Both the position numbers and the translations under genes were made by a program. Source: Bremia lactucae (Eukaryota > Oomycota > Peronosporomycetes > Peronosporales > Peronosporaceae). From it: a stretch of 45,889 nt of DNA. Under the pieces are notes generated by a model. It saw only the letters and a program-made list of their open reading frames with translations, was not told where the DNA came from and did not search any database. Each line of letters begins with the position of its first letter. The first letter of the stretch is position 1. This document shows positions 38,868-45,889 of this stretch, one piece after another. The stretch is from the NCBI RefSeq assembly GCF_004359215.1, contig NC_090612.1, forward strand, positions 3,253,689 to 3,299,577. The letters are read 5' to 3'.

Positions 38868-39351
38868 TATGGGTGGGGATGAAGATACGAGGTGTGTCGT
38901 TAGAAATGGCTGTGATGCAGGAAACGATTGCGTGTTGTATATCGATCTGTTGAGGATCGATAGATTTCGAAAATCCTTTCGAGAATAGTTGTGAGGGATT
39001 TCGAAGGTAATCCATCAACCATTTGAGAATCTTACCTTCTTGATAAGCTCTTCTAACGTTGTCAAGTAATGTTGACGACGGAACACTTGTTGTTACAACA
39101 GTGGCGTTCAAAATTTGGACAGCGCGAAGGGCATCAGTGACGACGTTAAGTCGTCCTGGCGTATACTCCACGGAGAAGTAATACTCCGCGAAAATACACC
39201 ATGTTGCCATTCTTTGCGAAAGATTTGGACTGATTACGGCCGAGCGTAAAGACGCATGGTCCGTATATACAATGAACAATCTATCTCCCAAGTAATAGAC
39301 CCTAAGCTTAGCCAGTGCATATTTCATGGCAAGGATTTTCTTGTCATGCAC
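38842..39351 (-). pseudogene. RNase H of element C3 with integrase linker
   Basis: The longest single frame of C3 pol, 169 codons: KILAMKYALAKLRVYYLGDR, FIVYTDHASLRS with the catalytic Asp, LSQRMATWCIFAEYYF, then TPGRLNVVTDALR and a linker reaching the integrase start. Confidence 0.7.
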
Positions 39352-39539
39352 TGGATAGTTGCATTCAGCTGGTTGCAGCTGACGCGATTGATAACTGACG
39401 ACGCACTGCGCAGTCTTTGATATATTGCATTAACACACAGCCGATTGCAAAATCGCTGGCGTCACGGACCACATGAAATGGCCTGTCTTGATCTGCAATC
39501 GCCCATCTTGGCGATTGCATCAAGCTTTGCTTGATACCC

Positions 39540-40530
39540 TCAAAGGAACGCTGACAAGTAAGTATTCCACGACCACTTTACGTTTTTCTTCAACGAAGAA
39601 AAAAATGAACTGTCATCGGCATAATCGCATGAGTACTTGTGTAGGTAATCTGCTAAGCCGATGAACTTTCGAAGTCCCTTTACATCGACTGGCACAGGCC
39701 CATCGGTGAACGCCTTGCTCTTTTCCAGATCACGGCGTACACCGTGTTTACACACGATGCACCCAAATAGTGGTATTTTGCTTGCAGCTACTATACACTT
39801 CTTGAGATTTGCATACAGCTTGTACTTACGCATAAGTGCAAGAACCATTCGGACGTGTGTACGATGTACTTCAGTGTCCGACTTTCCGTTCATGGCTCTG
39901 CTATGAACGAAGACGTCATAAAAATAACTAGATGCAAAATCCCGCACCGATCTAAACAGATTGGTTACACATCTGTTAAATGTCGCAGTGACATCGTTAG
40001 TCCCTGCTGCATGATGACAAGCCTTCTCACATCTATCGCTTTGGGTGCTAACTGCTTCAAACGGGATATCCTGCTCACGCATAAAGATCTGATTGAAACC
40101 ATCCATCAGATCCATTGACAAAAAGGTAGTACTCTTTGATATACCATCAATGACTACGTCTTTCATGGTATCCGCTTTTCAGCCAATTTCGTTGCAGCGC
40201 TCAATTTATTGAATGCATGCACAATCCGCCATCCTCCTTTCGCTTTACGTACACAGCAGATCGGAGAGCTATGTGGGAAACTTGATTCTCTCACATGGCC
40301 CGCTGCTAAGCGTTCGGCAAAGAACTTGTCGATCGCTAATACTTTTTAACGAGGCAGTGGCCATTGCTTCATGACACAGTACTGCGAACCTGGAATTAGT
40401 TTGGTTTCGTGTCGAGTGCCTTTATCCTTGGGCAACTAGCACCGTACTGATTCTGGGAAGACATCCTTTGTCTTCAAAGGCTTCCAGGATTGGGACGTAA
40501 ATCGTTTAATCTGAGTCTTCTCATCGAGGG
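39540..40530 (-). pseudogene. Reverse transcriptase of element C3
   Basis: Frame 40166-39540 (208 codons) spans palm to thumb: [54 protein letters not shown]. The catalytic box YFDD reads YFYD (39915-39926), so one Asp is gone. The fingers region (40530-40170) is in other frames. Confidence 0.7.
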
Positions 40531-40632
40531 CACTTTCGTCCATCGATAAGCTGCTGAGAACCCGTTCGTTCTCAGGAAGTACTATTTTCGACCGAATATC
40601 GGCCACGAAATTGTCATCTGTGACAAATACGC

Positions 40633-41065
40633 CACAAAAGACGACGGGTGAAGAGTGGGCGTACGAGGAAACGGCGGGCGACGAAAAGCTGGAGATTGCG
40701 CGGCGATTCTTGCTAGCTAGTCCTCCTGGTCAGATTTCTGAAATTCTTTGAGATGTCGCGAAGCTTGTGCCGGCGCACGTTCTTACGGACGTGGCGCTAC
40801 GAGAAGTACTGCGGGCATACAACGTCAAGAACTGTATCTCGGTAGATGTCCCGGATGCAGATTACAAGGTTTTGTCGGAGTAATATATATAGAGATTTCA
40901 CATATGCATTTTGGAGGTATATGTTTTTTGACAGATTGTGATCTGTCCCGAAGGGCGCCACGCATTACGTGGACCCGATTGGAAATCGTCTGTTTCGGTT
41001 TGACCACATGAAGCAGCAAATTGTGATTGAAGGCGTGGCAGAGTTGCCTGCAGACCGAGTGACAG
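40633..41065 (+). pseudogene. F-actin-capping protein alpha subunit fragment, captured
   Basis: The plus strand reads TTGEEWAYEETAGDEKLEIA, then RRFLLASPPGQISEIL (stop at 40749-40751), then VALREVLRAYNVKNC up to DADYKVLSE. After a 55-base GT-AG intron (40880-40934) the same frame resumes and reaches THYVDPIGNRLFRFDHMKQQ. A-x-x-F-x-x-x-x-PPG and the later YVDP..FRFDHMK order fit the N-terminal half of the alpha subunit of the actin capping heterodimer (Cap1/CapZ), which caps barbed filament ends in the cytoplasm. Two stops (40749 and 40939) and the missing C-terminal half make it a pseudogene. It lies antisense inside the protease-reverse transcriptase linker of C3. Confidence 0.75.
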
Positions 41066-41068
41066 AGA

Positions 41069-41389
41069 TCAGCTTGACTTTGCCACTACGCAGATCACGC
41101 GAGAACCGTTTCGGTTCAAGCATTGGCAATAAAGTTTTCTCGAAGTTAACTTCGGAGGCACTATTGGATCAAGTGTATAAGCGCCTACACTTGTTCCATT
41201 TTTTACTAAGACAATTAGTGTCTCAGCTTCCTCTTTAAAACTTAATTCCCAACGCACCTGGGAACCTTTGACCACAGGTTTCTGAAGACTTATTCCCACT
41301 GATTTTTGTGGACTTATTCTTTCAAGTTGTTTCGGGAGTATCCTCCACAACAGCCTCTTGCTGTGGGTGTGCTGCCACAGCGAGATCAA
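41069..41389 (-). pseudogene. Linker before reverse transcriptase, element C3
   Basis: SFKEEAETLIVLVKNGTSVG followed by AYTLD matches the linker motif of C1 and C2. The captured gene fragment interrupts the linker on its left side: the text continues at 40632 with the region ending in SSSLSMDESAL. Confidence 0.55.
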
Positions 41390-41689
41390 CTACCAGCGAC
41401 TCTTGAGTCGATCTAGGACTTTCGCACTGTCCCTTTTATAGACGGGCGTTTAAATTTTCTTGGATGTTGCTTTTCAAGCACGCACCTTGTTTCGTACCAG
41501 TCAACTTCTTCGAGTGGTTGAACTTCGATGCTGCTTGTGCTTGTGCACAGCCGTCGGAACCTAACTTCACAAGTGTTGGGTATTCACACTAAGGTCTTGT
41601 GCAGTCATGCTAACGACCGACCCACAAGTGAGGCCATCGCACTCACTAGTAGGACTTTCACACGCTTGTGAACCCTCTAAGACGTTCAT

Positions 41690-42060
41690 GAGCTAGCAAT
41701 TTATACATGGCTCGTACGTTCTGAGCCATAGTAATCGAAGGATGACACCGAATTTATCATTCAAATCTAGTATGATGAAATCATTATCGTAATGTTTACC
41801 GTTTAACGTGTATATTGGATACGAACTGCACGTTTCTTCACCGTTACAGATGCGCATATTGCTAGGCGCACTGTCATCCTCGTTAGAGGGGTTTCGCGCT
41901 CAATAAATTTAATTCTACGGTCTTCTAGCGATTGGCGTCTAATAAATTATTCGACGCCCCACAATCGACTAGGGACTTAAGTGGCAACTTATTTGACACT
42001 TTTTTCAAGGAGATGAGACAAACCTCACCCCCTGGGGCAATTACACACAATGTTTGTATG
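41690..42060 (-). pseudogene. Protease of element C3
   Basis: The active-site segment encodes LVDCGASNNLLDAN (DCGAS at 41952-41966), an aspartic protease box with Cys in place of Ser/Thr. Further on, IILDLNDKFGVI leads to the second box, which is frameshifted. A stop follows the active site after about ten codons. Confidence 0.6.
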
Positions 42061-42308
42061 TTTGGAGAAACTTTAATCAAAAGGCCTGCAAAACATTTTG
42101 ACGTTGCCTATCAGGGGGCGAGTCGCACCTACTGACCTCGACTCGAGCCCTGAGTTCGGCACTTGTTGGCTCAAATGTCTAGCTGAGCCGGGTCTTAAAT
42201 ACCTCATACGTCCCAAAACGAATGGGCTGTGAAGCTTGAAACCCGAAGGCCCAAAATTTGGCACGTAGGCTTGAGTTGGACATTCCAAATTTCACTTTCG
42301 ACGCATCA

Positions 42309-42761
42309 TCACTCATATGGCGAGCTTCTATGGCGTCGTCTAATTCGACAAACCATTATAAAAAGGAGTGCCTCAAACTTAACGATTTCGATCTTTAAGC
42401 TTTTGGGTCGACGCGGAAGCGTCGGCCCATTAGCAGCATGTAAATGCTGCTGTCTCAACAGTTCCAATTGCTGAGCACCCTGTTCTCTCAACACCTTCGG
42501 GTGTTGAGACCTACGTTTCTCGGGTCCCGTCAAGTTCGTGTTGTGTGAAAAAAAAAAAAACTCGGCTATTACCACGTGCTGTTCCTCTCTTCCAGAGTGT
42601 ACATACAGGATGGCGCCAACGGCTGGCGCACCTACGATTGAGCTCATTTGTTCGATTGCTCTTTATTTAACGTCACTCAAATGAGTAAACCTTTCACGCG
42701 TCGCGTGATAGCCTTCTTGAGGGGCTGGAAAGATCCCTCCTTCTTCATCAAACATGTCCAT
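42309..42761 (-). pseudogene. gag: gag of element C3, N-terminal part
   Basis: It starts MDMFDEEGG at 42761, stops, and continues in frame 42647-42309 with MSSIVGAPAVGAIL, GAQQLELLRQQHLHAANGPT and RRPKSLKIE, closely matching C1. A run of 13 A at about 42549 breaks the coil region. The capsid core and knuckle are largely missing before the protease. Confidence 0.6.
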
Positions 42762-42812
42762 GTTGGATAGAACGTGCGTAGGTCGTTGAACGGACTTTAA
42801 AGTGCTACCGGG

Positions 42813-43091
42813 TGTATCGGGGCACCTTTCACTAGTACTGATAAGTACTAATTTATCTATCACTGATTACAGTTTAGGTGAGGTACCTCAAAACTTCACG
42901 CGCACAAGGCTACAGAGGAATGTTTCTATGAAGCTAAGAGGACTTAGCTTTAAGGGTCTAGATTAAGGCTTAGAATAGTGAAAAAGTAGAACTGTATTAA
43001 AATATTAAGCTCCTACGTATCGATCTTCTATCTACTACTGACGCTATTATATTAATAATAAAGTGTGTATGGCGCCCCCTTGCGCACCGTA
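42813..43091 (-). mobile_element. 5' LTR of element C3, interrupted by B2
   Basis: The plus strand begins TGTATCGGGGCACC and follows LTR 34131 up to CTTGCGCACCG, where the B-type LTR starts at 43092. The remainder of the LTR should lie beyond the window, on the far side of B2. A primer site (CGGTAGCAC, minus, 42801-42810) lies two bases from the LTR end. Confidence 0.75.
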
Positions 43092-43608
43092 TGTAACGGG
43101 CTGAAGTTGCCCTAATGTTACACAGTCCCGTTAAGTACACTTGGTGTACTTAAGGAAATGTTCAATTACTTATATCAAGCAATTAAACCCACCACTCGGG
43201 TGCGGTTCACATTTTTGACCAACTTTTGTGAATGTGATGCACATAGGCGCATTTACATTAGGAGGGATGACGCCTAGCGTCATCCGTTACGCAAGATATC
43301 TAGAAAGATACGCTCGCAATACATATTAGTGTTATCTACAGATGACATTTTTGATTGGTAAAAATAGGTATTTTTAGCTAATACGAATAATCAGACTGGA
43401 AACTACTTTCTACTTAGTAAGTGCGCACGAGGAGTCGGATCACCGCCCCCGTGACGACACTTTACTAGAGTACTTGGTGCGTTGGGTGAGGTCGCTAAGG
43501 CGCCCACCACAACTACTTCACGGCTTACGAGAGTAGACGGTCTAACTGCTTCCTTGCTGTGCTAGGGTGTTGGCTTAAGTAGGCCGCATTAAGACCTGGT
43601 CGCCTACA
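43092..43608 (+). mobile_element. 5' LTR of element B2 (517 bp)
   Basis: TGTAACGGG to CGCCTACA, homologous to the three solo B LTRs but more diverged from them than they are from one another. The hairpin GGATGACGC-CTA-GCGTCATCC is kept. Confidence 0.85.
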
Positions 43609-43639
43609 CTCCCCTGACCCGCATCTCTGCGTGTGTACG

Positions 43640-44448
43640 TGAGGATGAGCCTCCACATCGGTTGGGCTCATTTCCTCCACCTCTCCGAACATCATCGAGA
43701 GGTGGTAGGGCATTTGGCGCAGGGACTTGGTGAACAAGCCCTATCCAGGATCCTGGGCCCGTCCAGTGGTTTTTAGCCTTGGAGCAATGCGGTGTCGCGC
43801 AGCTCTTCGAGGACGACAGCGGGATGGTGTCGTATGCCATGTCGCATCTGCGCGGTAAGGCCTCAGAGTGGGCTTACTCGGCGCTTATGGCGGACGTTAA
43901 GGCGTTTCTTACATGGGCGATTTTTTCTCTTTAAGCCAAAGATTCGCGCCTTGTTTCAGCCGCCGAACAACGAAGTGTTGCTTCGGTCGCGCTTCTTTGG
44001 GGCGCGACAGGCGAAGCGATCTCTGCAAGATTATGTGCAAGAGATGCGCTCGCTGTCGGCGTCCATTACCGTAGGTCCGATTCCGGAGCACATTAAGGTG
44101 TCCACGTTTATGAACGGACTACGGCATGGCCAATCGCGACAGGCCCTTTTCAGAAAGGTGCCGTCGCGATGGAAGAGGCAGTCCAAATTGCCTTGGTTGA
44201 GGAGCAATCCTACAACAGTGCTTCGGCGACAGCTTGGTATAAGCCGTCGGCCGAGAAGTCAGATGCCACTCCCATGGAGTTGCAATGCAGACGTTGTCTG
44301 TTTTAAATGCGGTAAGCGCGGCGATATGATGTTCGCTGCTATGCCAGGGTTCCTGCTGGGGCAAGATGCCCAGCAAGAGGACTCCCTTCTTAAAAGGCTA
44401 TGGCAAGAACCAGCGTGCGAGACGCATGAGTTCTGCATCGACCACTGA
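43640..44448 (+). pseudogene. gag: gag of element B2, zinc knuckle damaged
   Basis: The N-terminal region (43640-43790) matches B1 at base level. The 218-codon frame 43792-44448 passes through the capsid core (RSRFFGARQAKRSLQDYVQE, MRSLSASITVGPIPEHIKVS, TFMNGLRHGQSRQALF). The knuckle reads CFKCGKRGDMMFAAM: the His and last Cys of C-x2-C-x4-H-x4-C are lost. The start of this frame is out of phase with the capsid start, so a shift lies near 43930. Confidence 0.7.
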
Positions 44449-44569
44449 GGGTCGAGAAATGCAGGAGCGCAGTTGGGGTTGGATGCCCTACTGACGCGGA
44501 CTCTGAAGCTACCCCTATGTTCAGAGTTGTGGAACAAATGGGTAGCGTAGTCCCTTAGGTCTCGAAATT

Positions 44570-45069
44570 TCGGACCTCAACCCTGCTGGTCTATAGCGCT
44601 TAAGTACGAGGCTATGACCAGGTGATGACCCTCCTAGTGGATTCGGGTGCATCACAAAATTTTGTGAAACTCGCGGCTCTAAATAGAGACCGGCGGTGAT
44701 TGAGTCGCTTTGCCAGGATAGCAAGCGAGAAGAGGCGACCGTTTGTTTAGCGAACGGCGCGCTCGTTGAGTCTAAGGGAGTTCAGGTAGAACTTACCTTC
44801 AGCTATTGTGAATTTGTTGTAACGAGAAGTTCACAGTGCTAGGAATGGAGAGTCCGTATGACCTCATCCTAGGCATGCCATGGTTGGCAAAGTACCAACT
44901 ATGGATAGACTGGCGTACACGCACAGTTTCGAACTCTACGCAGGACACCGGAAAGGATTTGCTCCTGCGAGAGGCGTATGCAACTGATGTCGTGTCGAAC
45001 ACGGTTGAGGGTGCGTTGACGGGATGTCAAACGTCACCTATTCCTACCCAGCTCGTGGAGACTGGGTAG
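44570..45069 (+). pseudogene. Aspartic protease of element B2
   Basis: VDSGASQNFVKL at about 44637-44675 holds an intact D-S-G active site. After shifts near 44690 and 44825, frame 44836-45069 gives YDLILGMPWLAKYQLWIDWR, the second retropepsin box with the usual ILG-x-PWL wording. Both boxes are good, but they are not in one frame. Confidence 0.7.
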
Positions 45070-45470
45070 AGAAAAGGACGATGACAAGTAGTCATGCGTC
45101 CGAATGTCCTACACAGAGCCGAGAGCCTGTGGCAGTAGACAGCGAGCTGACAGGGAGTCAAGTGTCGCATAAACCGGCACAGTGCCTAGAGCCTGGTGCG
45201 ATTGGAAGGGGTGCGTTAGCCAGAAGAGCAACGGCACCCGCTTCCCAGTCAAAAGTCGTGGTGACTCGAAGAACGAGTATTCGACAGATAAACTCGATTA
45301 AAGGCACGTCTAAACGAGTGACCTTTGGATCAGTTCATAATAAAGAGGACGGGCCTTCAAACGAGGTGTCCGAGGCCGTGAAAGATGAAACTGCGGAGGC
45401 ATCCTCAGTTGAGATGCTCCGACAAATCTTAAAATCTGCCGAGGATATAGTAAAATTACCGAGGAGATAG
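45024..45470 (+). pseudogene. Protease-reverse transcriptase linker of element B2
   Basis: A 148-codon frame rich in Ser, Arg, Thr and Glu, with KRVTFGSVHNKEDGPSNEVS and an end EMLRQILKSAEDIVKL. Such low-complexity linkers precede reverse transcriptase in these elements. The final bases repeat a GCCGAGG..ATAGTAAA unit three times (45437-45493). Confidence 0.45.
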
Positions 45471-45607
45471 TAAATCAGCCGAGGGGATAGTAAATTCCCG
45501 GATATGTCGTGGGATCTATTCCTTGCCGAATTAAAGGAAGGAAGATCCACGAAATAGTCGCACCAGTTCCAGGAGAGAAGTTGGTGGACTGTTGCTCGTC
45601 GTCCACA

Positions 45608-45889
45608 ATGTACGAAGGCGTCCTAGAAATGGACAAAAATATACGGTTCGCTGCTCAAGGCTGGGATGCCTTGAGAGACAGTCCGTTCTTTGTGGTTCTG
45701 TGGAAACATCGCGATGTGTTCCCCAAAGAAGTGCCGAGTTACCTTCCAGTAGATCGGGATAGTGGGCACGAAATAGGCCTCGAACCTATTACCAAGTATT
45801 GTGTGACCAGGCAATGGCCGTTGCCGAAAGAACAAGTCGATTATATCGATGAGTTCTTCGATAAGCGAGCCAAGGCGGGACATGTGCGT
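45608..45889 (+). CDS. Reverse transcriptase start of element B2, runs off the window
   Basis: The frame from ATG at 45608 is open for 94 codons to the last base. It reads WDALRDSPFFVVLWKHRDVF, then YLPVDRDSGHEIGLEPITKY, then RQWPLPKEQVDYIDEFFDKR. This is the segment just before and including the first fingers motif of Ty3/gypsy reverse transcriptase. The start codon is only the first Met in the open stretch; in the element it would be part of the polyprotein. Confidence 0.75.
   Translation, partial: MYEGVLEMDKNIRFAAQGWDALRDSPFFVVLWKHRDVFPKEVPSYLPVDRDSGHEIGLEPITKYCVTRQWPLPKEQVDYIDEFFDKRAKAGHVR

Larger units (their letters stand above)
34131..43091 (-). mobile_element. Element C3, near full-length, with two foreign inserts
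   Basis: On the minus strand: 5' LTR (43091-42813, cut by B2), primer site, gag, protease, linker, reverse transcriptase, RNase H, integrase, degraded chromodomain, antisense ORF (plus) and 3' LTR (about 34653-34131). A 433-base fragment of a cellular gene (40633-41065) sits in the linker and a 1081-bp inverted-repeat element (34725-35805) lies between antisense ORF and 3' LTR. All genes are broken. Confidence 0.75.
43092..45889 (+). mobile_element. Ty3/gypsy element B2, 5' part
   Basis: LTR, gag, protease, linker and the start of reverse transcriptase follow in the usual order up to the window edge. It is inserted in the 5' LTR of C3 at CCGTA (43087-43091), so it is the younger of the two. 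The usual primer site after the LTR is deleted. Confidence 0.8.

Overview
The window looks like a gene-poor, retrotransposon-packed stretch of a filamentous eukaryote. An oomycete of the Phytophthora/downy mildew type is the best guess. The reasons are chromodomain Ty3/gypsy elements of the kind common there (recognised from memory, not from a search), a captured F-actin-capping gene fragment with a 55-bp intron, and a draft-assembly gap of 100 N (16738-16837). No rRNA, tRNA, CRISPR or bacterial-style operon is visible.

Almost everything is decayed LTR retrotransposon, much of it nested or inverted. I use working names. B1 (922-4806, +) is split by a solo LTR (3140-3671). D (about 4807-7200, -) is a different Ty3/gypsy type. 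7220-9060 holds an integrase-chromodomain remnant (+) and an RNase H/integrase remnant (-). C4+C1 (9100-14400, +) share one LTR. C2 (14400-16650, -) faces C1. A (18653-21911, -) is internally deleted but keeps perfect 5-bp target duplications. Solo B-type LTRs with perfect duplications lie at 16987-17519 and 22541-23073. E (28018-33600, -) is nearly complete from gag to 3' LTR. C3 (34131-43091, -) is nearly complete and carries a 1081-bp terminal-inverted-repeat element (34725-35805) and a captured piece of a cellular F-actin-capping protein alpha gene (40633-41065). B2 (43092 to the right edge, +) is inserted in the 5' LTR of C3 and is cut off in reverse transcriptase.

Non-element DNA is mainly 17520-18652, 21912-22540 and 23074-27468. 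The best cellular gene candidate is a 218-residue unknown protein at 24315-24971 (-). A non-LTR retrotransposon endonuclease fragment lies at 27469-27918.

The most interesting signal is an open reading frame on the strand opposite to pol, between the integrase/chromodomain and the 3' LTR. It is seen in A (19237-20150), C3 (35845-37358) and C4 (9377-10200). E has a long frame in the same place (28397-29318), perhaps with a trace in 8190-8330. Short protein motifs of this antisense frame are kept, with conservative replacements, in A, C3 and C4, while gag-pol in the same copies is shattered. That suggests a once-functional antisense accessory protein of this element group.
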